This document shows positions 1 through 10,881 of a stretch of 64,000 bases of DNA, piece after piece; positions within the stretch are counted from its first letter, which is position 1; every line of letters begins with the position of its first letter. The translations under genes were made by a program, and so were the position numbers. Under the pieces are notes generated by a model that was not told where the DNA came from, did not search any database, and saw nothing but the letters and a program-made list of their open reading frames with translations. The stretch is from NCBI RefSeq assembly GCF_016801865.2, contig NC_068938.1, positions 31,688,129 to 31,752,128 on the forward strand, given 5' to 3'. This DNA is from Culex pipiens pallens (lineage: Eukaryota > Arthropoda > Insecta > Diptera > Culicidae).

Positions 1-79
1 GTCCACACACAGTACCATTTTACTACCGGACCGTGCTTTTTATCCTCTCGTATGCCGATGCCCAGTTTTGTGTGTACAT

Positions 80-235
80 ACTTTTCCTGTCATTTTCGAA
101 TGACGGAATGTCCTACCTTTCTCTTCCAAAAATAATAGAATAAAAGGTAATATTTTTCAATAGAAGGGCTAGTAAGTTATACTTTTCAGCATTGAAATGG
201 GTGCTGAAAAGCTGAAATTTGCAGTACTTTTATCG
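80..235. repeat. Interspersed repeat fragment, inverted relative to 52560-52860
   Basis: The stretch carries TTTTCAGCATTGAAAT followed by GGTGCTGAAAAG, and upstream the motif CTTTTCCTGTCATTT. All of these recur on the opposite strand in the 52.56-52.86 kb region. Within each copy GTGCTGAAAAG and CTTTTCAGCA form a small inverted pair. The family is unknown to me and no coding capacity is visible. Confidence 0.5.
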
Positions 236-500
236 ATTTGTAATATATTTTAATATTATTTTGATTTGAACAATTGACTAAAAACATGAACATTTATTTC
301 GAAATTGCAAAAAAAAAAATGTTTGCAATTATTGATTCAATTCGTTTAATCAGTTGGATAAATGTTCGACTCGTGTTGAAATATATTTATAAACTATTAA
401 CCATTTAACCAAAAATATAAAGGTATTTGGTAAAATATATGGATTATACAAAATTTTAATACTTTTTAGTATAACTTTTATTAATAGAAGTTTAAAGTTG
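236..500. other. AT-rich sequence with no recognisable feature
   Basis: Poly-A and poly-T rich sequence directly in front of a truncated SINE. I see no open frame, splice signal or repeat structure worth naming. Confidence 0.5.
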
Positions 501-694
501 GAATCCCGCGGCGGGCGCTCTAAAATTCTTTGTGTAAATATGGGTATTCGGCGCCGTTGCTCCGTGCCATACTTTCATACACTTAGGAGCCCAGGGCGGC
601 GAAGTCCTTGTAGATAAAAAGGAAGACACTAGTGGTTGGTACTAGCAATGGTGGCTGACAGCTATAAAGTCAACTTCGTTTCGTTTTTTTTTTT
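501..694 (+). mobile_element. tRNA-derived SINE, family A, 5'-truncated (tRNA head missing)
   Basis: This is nearly identical to the body of the full-length SINE at 21094-21332, starting just after its B box (GAATCCCGCGGCGGGCG) and running to AAGTCAACTTCGTTTCG followed by a T run. The tRNA-like head is absent, as expected for incomplete reverse transcription. Identity to the full-length copy is high, so insertion was probably fairly recent. Confidence 0.85.
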
Positions 695-964
695 TAAAGT
701 TGGAAAAATTGCTTTTAAATGTTCAAGGTAAGTCACCCGCAACAAAAAAAAATACAAAATCATGATATTTTACTAGAAAAGTATTGATTTTCGTAGAGTG
801 TCTCATTGTTTCCCAGCTGTCTCATTGCTCCTGCCAAGTGCGTTTACAATGAGACAGTTGAATAACTCTGGCTGTAGACGTCAGATCGATCTTATATCTT
901 GGTCAATGTAAGAACACATTAAAAGAAAGAAAATGCAACAAAAAACTTATTAAAACATAAAAAA

Positions 965-1120
965 ACCAATCCACTTTGACGACCCCCGGTTCTTTTGTGG
1001 TCTCTGTTGCAAGTTTCTGCTCATTTCTAGGCGTCCGAAGATTATGTGTGGTGAGTCACCCAAAACCTCTTTTACGCAAATGGACCGACGTTTTACTTCC
1101 CCATCCGATAGAAGGCAACA
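965..1120 (-). mobile_element. tRNA-derived SINE, family B, 3' body fragment
   Basis: The reverse complement matches the body of the SINE at 21839-22088: CTTCTATCGGATGGGGAAG, then ACTCACCACACATAA, then CTTGCAACAGAGACCACAAA. The tRNA head is missing. The fragment lies close to the family A fragment at 501-694, so two unrelated truncated SINEs sit within 500 bp. Confidence 0.8.
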
Positions 1121-1224
1121 TTAAAACATGCGGATGAAAAAAAAAAAAATACAAAAATCGTTGAAAATTGAAAACCAAAAGTGTCTCATTGATGACTGCC
1201 CTACCCTACCTGAGCTATTCCACA

Positions 1225-1304
1225 TCAAATCTAGAGTACTTTTTCAAAAAGTCCTGAGCACCATGGGTTTCCTATGCTGATAAAACCTTTTGAAAAAGTA
1301 TGCG
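1225..1304. repeat. Micro-hairpin repeat, copy 1 (diverged)
   Basis: It shares the core CATGGGTTTCCTATGC with hairpins at 6836-6917 and 51319-51393, flanked by inverted TTTTTCAAAA and TTTTGAAAAA. The outer stem is weaker here than in the other two copies. Confidence 0.6.
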
Positions 1305-1309
1305 AGAAA

Positions 1310-3915
1310 TTTAAGTCATTTTGAACTCATTCTAATTAGGAGATGTCTATCAAGTATTTTTCAAATTGTAAAACTTAGTAAAAATATTTCTTAAAATTTT
1401 AATTAAAAAATTAAAGTATAATTTGAGTACATATCAAAAATTCATCATTTTGTGTGAAAGAGTTAATTAAAAAGATGGGAATACATTAAATCTAAAAAAA
1501 TAAAACCGTTTTCAACAGATATTATTTGCATTTTTATATCATTTTTTAAGGAAATGTCTGAAATTTAGTAAAAGTTGTTTATTAGTTTTGTTAGAATGGG
1601 GAGAGTATAAATTTTTGATGCACATTTTCATTTTCAATTCACCGGAAAGCATAAACAAGAATGATTCCAAAATCAAACGCATTCAGAAAATCAGTTTCTA
1701 CAATTCATTTTGTCCCATTTCAATAATAAATAATAAATATTATTTTTTTGTAGAGTATTTGAAATAGTTTACAAGCGTTTCCACATTTTTTTTCTAGGAA
1801 CATTTTTTTTTAATTATTTAAAAAAAAATTAATTATTTTAAAGAGACACAAACTTAAAGTTATTGTAATAACATGTAATAATGGATTACTATTCCTTATT
1901 TTTGAAGCAAAGAAAAAATCAAAACAAACATTTTAAAGAGTATCTATCACCAAAGATTTTTTCTGACGTCAAAGAAATTCGAATGCTAAAGAATATACAA
2001 TTTTAAAATAACAATTAAGAATATGTAGTTACTAAAAATCATTCCCGGATCTTTTGTTTTTTCCCTCTACAAGAAAGTAATTAGTGAGGAATACAACCAC
2101 AAAGTAAAAAACTAGTTTTGAAAAGTAATTGTCTATAAAATTAACGAAATCTGCCTTGAAAGGATTTACAGTATGTAAAAAAAAGTATTTACACCCCTTG
2201 GGCACTATGCATATTTTGTGAAGAAACATGTAAACAATTTAAAGTTTGACAGAAACCTAGTACCTAGTACGTTTTGTTCAGAAACACATGCCAAACATTT
2301 TGCTACAAAAAGCTCATGAAAAGATGATTTCTATAAAAAGTTATATAACAAATACTATTACAAAAATAAAAAAAAAGGTGCAAGAAAAGTTTGTACACCT
2401 TTCGAAAAATTAACATAAATAGAATTATTTGTTGACAAATTACCATGAATCAAGTCTCCCAACTCCAAAAAGGGATCTTTGAACGATTAAAAAAATAGTT
2501 TGGATTGAATATTAAGTTTACAAACTACTTAGTATAAAAGTTGATATAACTCTGGAAATTCTTACCATAGAATTGCTAAATAAACATTTTGGAGTGGATA
2601 TAAAATTTCGTACCAACCCGGAATTACGTCGTCGGAAAATCCGCCGGCATCCAAACCGGTCCACGATTCAAAAGTCAACTTATGTGGCATCGGAAAGGAC
2701 ATAAAATTTCCGATCTTTTGATACCCAAACATCTAGGTTTTCTAAAATACCGTTTATGATTGAAAGTATCAGCCAGTCTAAATTAGACTTGAAAGTTTCC
2801 AGTCACAGACATCATTTTCCTCAAAACTTTTAAATCTGAAACTCTACTCACCTACCTATTATCCAACTTTCTTTTCGCTTCATACTTACTCTTGAACTTT
2901 TCGCTTCCTGAAAAACAAAACAAAAATAAAATAATGGACGCAAATCTGCCCCCATTCATCTAGTCAGCTAGATATTACAAAAAGGCGCGCATCATGAAAA
3001 TTCTCGCGCGAAAAAATTGCAATTACAGCCATAATTGCATTATGAAGCGAACTTTCTCTGACGCAGGAGGTTGCAATCTCGGCATAATTAGCTCGAGTTA
3101 ACGCTTTTGCTGTGCAATAAAGACATAACTCACGCTCGTTTGCTCTTTTTTGTTGCACTTGTTTGCTGGTTTGTAAATTGGTATTTTATTCTAGGAAATA
3201 GTTGATAAATTGGTTGCTTCTGTAAATATTTTGTTTTAAACGATATGAAATTACAATAATACTGCTTGACTTGCGTTGCTTCACATAATTTACCACATCT
3301 TATTTATTTAATAAATTGTATTTGTTTTGCTGGTTTGTGTGTTTATTTCAAATACATTTTTACAAGTATTTATATGCTACCTATAGTTTACAAGTTCAAA
3401 AACTGTTCAAGATTCAGCAATTTAATGTTTTCGTATCTTTTAAGTTTTTTTTTGTTATTTTCTTGAGCCCTTTTAAAATGTATTTATTCTCAGAAGATGA
3501 AAAACAGTATGCTTGCTGCCGAGTTTCGTGTCACTTTGTATGTGTGTTGGGTGTTTGCGAAAGTCTTGTTTCTTCTTTTTCTTAAGCAATTTCATCATCA
3601 TTCCCAGAAGGGAACAACAAGCATGCAAAGTGCGTACGCGACACAAGTACTTCTAGCGTTTCTAAGGTTTGGTTTTGGTTGGTAGGTAAGTTGATGCCAA
3701 ATTCCGTCCTTAACATTTTTTTATACAATACAATGTGGCCCCACCCTCACCCGTGGAGTTTCAAGGATGGCGACGTCGTCGTCGTTGGACCAGGTGGCGT
3801 CACTTATGGCCACACTAACGACCCCCCTTAAGAGCGAACAACCAAGAGGACAGAAAAAAATGGAACAAATAAACCGGAAAATTAAGGACAAATTGATTGG
3901 GGTGCTGCTGCGGGT
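1310..3915 (-). other. No gene recognised; lies downstream of the RFLamide-type gene
   Basis: Strongly AT-rich sequence with only short frames lacking codon structure. Since the neuropeptide gene is on the minus strand, the upper end of this interval should hold its 3' UTR; I found no clear AATAAA within the first few hundred bases on that strand. A GC-richer patch near 2610-2710 (ACGTCGTCGGAAAATCC, CCGGCATCC) could be a transposon remnant, but I cannot name it. Confidence 0.4.
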
Positions 3916-6900
3916 TTATCCCAAAAATCGGATGTTGGTGAAGATTGCCTTGGCCGGTCGCTTCCGGTTGCAAAAGTTGATCGTCTTCTGGTGATTGCCG
4001 ATGCGGTTCTCGTGGAGTCCGACGAGCAGCTTGAACACGTCCTCCCGGCTGGGCACGCACAGGTACCGGGCGTCGGCGTCGTACCTGTGGGTGGAGAGAA
4101 GAAAATGAGCAGAGAAAGAGATTTGAGAAAGAACTTTAAAGAGCTTTGACTAACAAATTGATTTAAAGTTGATTCCTTTCGATGTTGTGACGTCCTCGTT
4201 CCAATTTGATCAACAGTTTGTTTTTAAAGTTGCCTTCTGAATTTCAGTGTTTTCGGTTGCAAAATTCAATATCATTGTTTATCAGTTCAGGGTGGTTCAC
4301 AATTCCACGAAATTGCATAAAAATGGCGATTGAAATTTTAGAAAAGGTTTTTTTTTGCAATTTCTAGAAACATCCTTTGAATTTGATTTCCCCTGTTGAA
4401 TGTAGTTCTGTAGTCTAACACCAAAACTGTATCGAAAAATATTTCTTTTCGATACAAGTGCGGAAAAGTTGTGCACTTGTCAATTTTGATTTTGAATTCG
4501 ATCATTATTTTTTTCGAACAGTTGAATTTAGTGAGCAATATTTAACTAAGCTCCAATTAATCATTTGAAATCGTTTTATAGAAACATAATTCTCCAAATA
4601 TTATTCAATAACTAATAATTCTTTTGATTGAAGCTTCTCCTTAAAAACCGTGCCATAACAGCAAAAATGCAGAACACAACGATTTTTCTCTTTTTCAAAT
4701 TTAAAGTAAGTTCAAGTTCAAAAAATCTCAACTTACGTCCTAGCTCGCGCGTTCTGCCGCTTCCACGGGTATCTCCGGTAGTACCTGCCGGACCGTTTGT
4801 CTCCGTTGGCCGTAAATCGTTCCACCTGTCCCACCGGATCCTCCCCGCTGGGCTCTCCGCCAGTGCTTTCGGCCGGTGCCGTTTCACTGCCGCCGGCATC
4901 CTCGATGTACACGATGGGCAGCGGTCCCTCGGGCAGTTGTTCCAGCAGTTTCATCAACAGTTCCGACTTGATTTCGATGTCCTCCTCCTCCTTGACGCGT
5001 TCCAGCTGCTCGCGGATCAAATCGAAACTTTCGACGGGGGTTCCGGGGGCGTGGCCAGCGACGGGGTTGCCAGGGGAGGACCCGGGGGATTCCGGACCGG
5101 TTGCGGCGGCAGCGGCAGCGGAGTAGAATGGATTGTCCCCGATTTCGTTATCGTCGCCGTTGCTGTCCATCTCCGATGAATGGACCTGGTCCTGATCGTA
5201 GTCTGCGGATTCGAGATAATGAGAGAGACATCAATGGTTTAAAAAGATTGAAGCCATGAGTGGAGGGGGTAGCAGTTCTTTAAAAGCATCACGACGACCA
5301 GAGGTCACCTGGGAAATCCAGTAATGAAGATGGTTTTGATTTTGCTTTGGAGTCGTCTGGTTTTTTTATTTAACAGTGGAAACCATACTAAAAACCTACG
5401 CAATTATGTAGGTGGAATGGAGCTAAAGTTGTCGTTAGCAGATGATGCCCTTAGCCATCGGAATGGGTTCAGAATTTTCCCGGTACACGGAGAAAAAAGA
5501 GTTCCCAAAATCGTGAATATGCGCTCATGAAAATTGGAACCACGAACAATGTGTTCAAATCCCATGGTACGATTTTGAAAAACGTACCATGAAATTTGAA
5601 CACTTTGTTCGTGGTTCCCATTTTCATGAACGCTTGCTCACGATTTTGGAAACTCTTTTTTTCTCCGTGTAGTGGAAACGAAATGTTCGTTTAATCTTAA
5701 ACCAGTTATCTAATATTATAATTTTAGTTCAACTTTAACCATTTTTAGAAGCTTTCCAAAAGTCCTTACGTTTTAAAAAAATGGCATATTTGACAGTAGC
5801 TCAAAAGCTATATTTTTTGGTCATCTAAAACATATAAAGAAGTGTTTATGCGCAAGTAGATTGGATTTCAACTTTAGATAGTTCACATATTGTTCAAGTA
5901 TGGAAAGTTGTCAATTTTGAATGTATGATACAAATAATAAAATCTTAATTATAGCTGCATTATCAGTACAACTTACGCATCCAGATATAGATTGTAATAA
6001 ACCAACAAAGCAAGTCACTTTTTTTTACAGAGAATTGATGTTATCATAAATCACAAGACCCGCATGCAAATGCAGCCATACATAAAAATATTTATGAGAT
6101 AACTAGTGGGATTTTACGCTTGCTTTTATGTTTAGTTTATGTTAAAAAATGCAGTATTTTTTCCATGTACAATTAACATCAAAACGAAGCCTGTATTAAA
6201 CATAGAACTATGATTCAGCAAGCTTCAATGAACTGGAAAATATGTAATTCAACTCGTTTTGGTGAATCCAATAAAACGTACACCTACCAGCTAAAAACGA
6301 TGCAAAAACTGACCAATTTTCCAAAAAAGCTTGCATCAAAGCACTTTTAACTCCAATAACGGCAATTCCGCTGATTCATACTGTTCACTCTTTGTTGAAA
6401 AATCCGTTGATTGGCTAATGGAGGGTTTCATGTCGTTCCATCAGATTAAAAATAATTTCACATGTGCAAAAAACAAAACTCCCACTCTTAATACACGTGA
6501 TCCCAGCCACAGCCTGTTGGCGCATGTAACTTGTTGGGGGAAAACTCAGCAGGAAAAAGTGCACTCATGGCAGAAAATTGACGTCTGGTTAACACCACGT
6601 AATTGCCCACGGGTTTCCCTGGACCTGAAGGTAGGGTAGAGTGCCCGGGGGATAATTCCTGAAAGCAATTGTTTTGATGTGTGGGAATTTTATTGATCGA
6701 AGATGTCAGGAAAAAAATGATTAATTGTTTCTGTGCTTTATTTCACTTTTTTTTTATTTCAGAATTGCAAAAATTATTGATAAAAATATTACACAATTTC
6801 TATGTAATATTACGTCAACTTCACCTTCACAGTTAATTCTAGATTAAATTTTCAAAACAACCTATCCCTCATGGGTTTCCTATGCAGATAGGACCTTTTG

Positions 6901-7983
6901 AAAATTTAATCTAGAATTGTTATGTTCTTTCTTTGACCTACTGAGCAAAAGCACCTGAGCTTGTTTTCAAACAACTAAAGTGAGCTCAGTACAAACTCCT
7001 TGTGGCTTACCCACGTCCCGAAGATTGACGTCTCAATTTCCTTCGACACGTAGTAAAGAATGCACCTTGACAAGGGGAGATTGGTATCTCGTGCGATACC
7101 AGATACGTACTTCACAGATGGTGTCGATTTGAACTGGGTGAGAAAAAAGAGTCAATTTTTGAAATTTCAAGAAGATTTCAGTATATGTTTGAAATTTGTT
7201 AAACTTAGTCTTGATATGTTTCTGTTCGATGAACGGCTTAAAATGAATCTACGCAATTTATCACATAGAATTTGGGTAAGGCTCCATATAGTATTTTAAG
7301 AAGTAACTCTCATTACCTCATTTTTAGGCTAATTCCAAACTGTTCCCAAGGACTACATCTGCAGAAAAATGCGCATAAAGTGTATTTTTGGAAGCTTTCA
7401 CTGTAATCAAATAAAATCTGCCAAGAATCTTGTCTATCATGCGTCCACATGGACATTAACGACGACCACCCCCTCGTTCCCGGTCCATTAACCCAGCCAG
7501 CTTTGATGAAGCAATAATTTAATTACCAATCTCATTAACATTAATAGCAATGTTTCGCCCGCGCGAAAAAAAAAACTAAGATTTTTCACAGGACGTGAAA
7601 ACACTCCCTCACATACCTTCAGCGCCAAAGTCCTCCGGCGGTGGCTGGTGGAACCGATGCTGCTGCTGCTGGTACAGGCCGGAATGTTGATGGTGGTGCA
7701 GTGCCGGAGGTTGGTGGTGCTGCCGGTATGCGAAGCTGTCATCGTCGGAATCAATTAGTGTGGGCATCCACGGTTGGCGCTTTGATCTCGAAACGACGCC
7801 AGCAGCAGGACTTGCCTTGGCGGAGGGGGAGTTTGAGTGGGAGCTTCCTCCAGGAAAAAGAGCTTCCAGACGGGAGTGGTCAACCTTGGTTCCAGTGGCG
7901 GTGGCTGTGGCCGGCAAAGCCCAACTGCTGCCCGTGGTCACGATGACCAGCTGCAGGCAGAGGAGCACCGCAGGAGGGGTCAT
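3916..7983 (-). CDS. RFLamide-type neuropeptide precursor (secreted prohormone, 3 exons, 333 aa)
   Basis: Exons are 7617-7983, 4737-5202 and 3916-4084, all with GT-AG borders and matching phases (1 base left over, then 2). The start Met is followed directly by a signal peptide (LLCLQLVIVTTGSSWA, cleavage near residue 22), so I prefer it to the in-frame Met upstream. Lys-Arg or Arg-Arg processing sites lie at residues 68-69, 258-259, 265-266, 270-271 and 319-320. The C-terminus after the last Lys-Arg is PAKAIFTNIRFL-Gly-stop, predicting a 12-residue C-amidated peptide. Cys287 and Cys316 bracket a 28-residue segment rich in conserved-looking hydrophobics just before it; the middle is low-complexity (His/Gln, Ala6, Pro/Gly/Ser). 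Known: a single RFLamide C-terminal peptide has been named as an insect neuropeptide family. The assignment rests on my recognising this ending; the receptor is unknown to me. Expected role: neuroendocrine signal made in the secretory pathway. Confidence 0.85.
5486..5669. mobile_element. Palindromic MITE in intron 1 of the neuropeptide gene
   Basis: The 184-bp element reads CACGGAGAAAAAAGAG to its mirror CTCTTTTTTTCTCCGTG and is flanked by TA on both sides (5484-5485 and 5670-5671). Both arms run almost to the centre, so the whole element can fold into one long hairpin. TA duplication plus hairpin structure fits a Tc1/mariner-type MITE. Confidence 0.85.
6836..6917. repeat. Micro-hairpin repeat, copy 2 (best-formed)
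   Basis: Perfect 22-base outer arms (ATTCTAGATTAAATTTTC and onward) continue with small bulges through CCTATC/GATAGG to a loop of about 20 bases that contains CATGGGTTTCCTATGC. Further copies lie at 1225-1304 and, in the opposite orientation, at 51319-51393. It lies in intron 1 of the neuropeptide gene. Confidence 0.75.
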
Positions 7984-8494
7984 GGTTCTTTGGAACTGAC
8001 TCTCGTGTGCTGTGGTCACCAGGTGGAACTCGCTAATTCGCACGTTGAATGGTGGGCTGTTGTTGCGGGCTGAATCAGAAGGTGTCGAGTGGCATTGTTA
8101 ACAGCTGCACAGTTCATGGAACGAGAGAATGGAAGGATTAACGATGTATTATTAGGACCAATTATGCACAGAGGATGTCTAATGGAGTCTATTTGGTTAT
8201 GATTTGCTTTAGTATTTGATAAGAGTTCCACCTAATGTTGGCATATCAGCAGCTTTACGTTCAACTAAGCTTTTAAATGACGTTTTCAACATAAACAGAA
8301 TAATAATAACTCAGAGAGTAGTGAGCAAGCTGGTTTCAATAAAAAAAATTGCAACATTATTTGTTTGAACAGTGAGAAACATCAAATTGGATGGAAATGG
8401 GACCGATGTCTAGATGATCCAAAAAATTAACAGAACTCAATTCGATCAAATCTGTAATTTTTGCAATCAAAATCATCGTGTCAACTTTTTTCCT
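7984..8494 (-). other. 5' region of the neuropeptide gene
   Basis: Upstream of the start codon on the minus strand there is a good candidate 3' splice site (TTCTGATTCAG, AG at 8070-8071), which would make 7984-8069 the coding exon's own 5' UTR and place the promoter farther away. The frame stays open through part of this leader, but the signal peptide argues for the Met at 7983. The remainder is plain AT-rich sequence. Confidence 0.45.
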
Positions 8495-8650
8495 AAAGCC
8501 CTTTGTAACTTTTTATGCAAAACGGTAAAAAACGACTAAAAACCATTTCTGATCTCTTTTTTTCATTTTAATGCAAACAAATAAGTTGAAAGGACAATTT
8601 TTTTTCGATGGATCAACTATTGTCCCATTGGAACGAGCTGTCAAGTAGGA
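8495..8650. repeat. Interspersed repeat, copy 1 (second copy at 13440-13550)
   Basis: It shares an ordered series of motifs with 13440-13550: CCCTTT, then TTTTTATGCA, a run of A and C, ATTTCTGATC, then GTCCC with ATCGGAACGAGCT or ATTGGAACGAGCT and TCAAG. Both copies lie directly before MITEs. Function and family are unknown. Confidence 0.6.
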
Positions 8651-8691
8651 CCTTTACTGTCAAGAAGGGCCGCAAAGTTTATTATAATAAT

Positions 8692-9240
8692 GCAGCAATT
8701 CCCCACGAAAACAGCATGGAAAAAAACAAAAGTGCTCGGATCGGGCACATTTTTTCTGGGGGTTCCCTGGCCAAAATAATTAGACCCGTATTTTTTTGAT
8801 TGGCCATTAGGGTGACCTACGCCGTGTGAGGGTAGTCTGAAAAATAGCAATTTTCGTCGATTTAAAAAAAAAACAACTTTTTTCAAAAAACCATAACTCC
8901 TCGCCATTTCAACCGATTTCGATTGTCTTATACTCAAATGAAAAGTGATAAGTTGGCCTTTTGAAAGAAAAAAAGTAAGAAGTTTCAAAAAACTAGCCTA
9001 ACATATGAAAAGGTCGAATGAAACTTTAAAATGCCGTTTTGACGGTGTCTGGACCAAAGACATTTTTACAGAACATATGATTTTTTGAAAATAACCTACG
9101 CAAAAATCGACGAAAATGGCAATTTTTCAGATCATCCAAACAGGGCGTAGGTCACCCTAATGGCATAACAAAAAAATACGGGTCTAATTATTTTGGCCAC
9201 TTTTGTTTTTTTCCATGCTGTTTTCGTGGGGAATTGCTGA
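8692..9240. mobile_element. Large palindromic MITE with nested inverted repeats
   Basis: Outer arms CAGCAATTCCCCACG / CGTGGGGAATTGCTG and inner arms ATTAGGGTGACCTACG / CGTAGGTCACCCTAAT are both symmetric, with CAAAATAATTAGACCCG and its complement between. The left arm alone carries about 35 extra bases around 8735 (CTCGGATCGGGCACA). The TIR TTAGGGTGACC may be the original end of an inner element. There is no coding capacity; frames here are mirror artefacts. Confidence 0.8.
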
Positions 9241-9789
9241 ATGATAACACACATTTAAGATTACTTTCAGGACCCAATCATCTAAAAAGAAACTAATCAT
9301 TCTGATTGGTTGAGTTATGCTCGAGAACCAGCAAGTTGAAGTTACCGTTCCATTTTTTTAACGGTGCACATCAACCAGAGCGTTTGCACCCAGATTTTTG
9401 TTACAGACATTTTTGTATCTTCAAAACTACGGGTACTATCGAAATATTTTTTATTCATCCCCAAAAGTACTGCCCACAAAGTAATTTACAACAAAGTTTG
9501 ATTAATTTTACAATCCCGTTATTGCAGGATTGGGTCCGTCAGTTTGAAAAATTTGGAATAAGAAGACAACAACTTCCTTCGTTGCTGTGAACCCTTAAGG
9601 GGTTGGGAGTTGGAATGTTAAAATGCTATATGGATAAAAATAAACATTTGTAAGCATGTTTCTAATGATAAATTGGCTCAGAATCTCGAATTTTATCAAA
9701 TTATCTACAGAAAATAGTTCTAAGGAGACACCCGAGCAACAATTTAAGTTCTGAAAAATTCACTAAAAGAAAAAACGTATCTTTTATAT

Positions 9790-10881
9790 CAGGGGTTCTG
9801 AAAGTTTTTGGAGGCTGGGCCAACTTTGAAGCTCAAATGAGCTTGCGGGCCAAAATTACAAAAAAAGGTCATTAGAGAATTAAATTACGTTATTTTAATT
9901 CAAAACATTGAATTTTTTGTTATTTAAAATAATCAACTCAATTGATTTTATTGTTTCAGGTATTTGTTTTTATATTTAGAAAATGGTTACATTACCTGTT
10001 GAACAGTTCATCTAAAGGCGTAATTTTATCTATAAGATAAGTGTGGCTAATTAAAAATCGTTGAAAGACAGAATTTCAAAATTTCAATGAAAAAAAAAAT
10101 GTTTTAAGCTTCCGTATAGTTAAACTGCAATCATTAATTTCAAAAAAAAACATGTTTCAACAAAAAAAAACATTTTAGAGAAAAAACATTTATTTATTTC
10201 ATCGAAAATTCACTAAAATAAAAATTATTTTTAATAAACCCAAACATGCTCAAGTGATTCTAAATGCAAAGGAATGCATATTTTATTAATTTCAAATGAT
10301 TGCACTTAAATTTTAATTTTTTGAAGTTTTGAAGTTTTTTGAAAATATATTTTTGCTCCTGGTTTTTTAGCCAATTTTTTTTAATAATGGGGTGGGTGGG
10401 TTGATCGACGAAAGCTTGGTAAAATATTTGCAAAAAACTTGATCCTCCGATTTCCACATTTTGTGTGCCTGAATCAGTTGGTAGTCAATCAGATTCGTTA
10501 TCTAACTGTGATGAGTTCGAATCCCGTAGGAAGTGCAATGTAAGTTTGAGGGTCAGTTCATAAAAGGGTCAAACTTGAACGTTTCTTAAATATTTCCAAA
10601 AATGTTTCACTCACATTAAAACGTGTGAAATTGTTTTAATTATAAATTTTTTTGAACAAATTATTTGTATACTATAAATTGGGAATCAAAATATTGATAA
10701 ATCATAAGATTTTTTATTAACAAAAAATAAAAAAGATAAGCATATAAAAGTTTAAAATAAACCTTAACTTTGAAAAAAAATCACTTTACAAGTGGTCAAC
10801 GGGCCAAAATGGTTCCGCGGGCCACAAAATATCACCTCGTGGGCCACGTTTGACCCGCGGGCCATACTTTGGTCACCCCTG
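9790..10881. mobile_element. Non-autonomous hAT-type DNA transposon (1.09 kb, 8-bp TSD)
   Basis: It begins CAGGGGTTCTGAAAG and ends TGGTCACCCCTG. The flanks are perfect 8-base duplications TTTTATAT (9782-9789 and 10882-10889). Inside the ends are GGGCC motifs (GCTGGGCC; GCGGGCCATAC). CAGGGG ends with 8-bp duplications are typical of the hAT superfamily. There is no transposase frame, so it is a deletion derivative or MITE. Confidence 0.9.

Noticed and set aside
4628..5179. 183-codon plus-strand frame opposite the neuropeptide exon
   Set aside because: Antisense shadow of the GC-rich coding exon 4737-5202; the minus-strand reading has matching splice phases and prohormone features.
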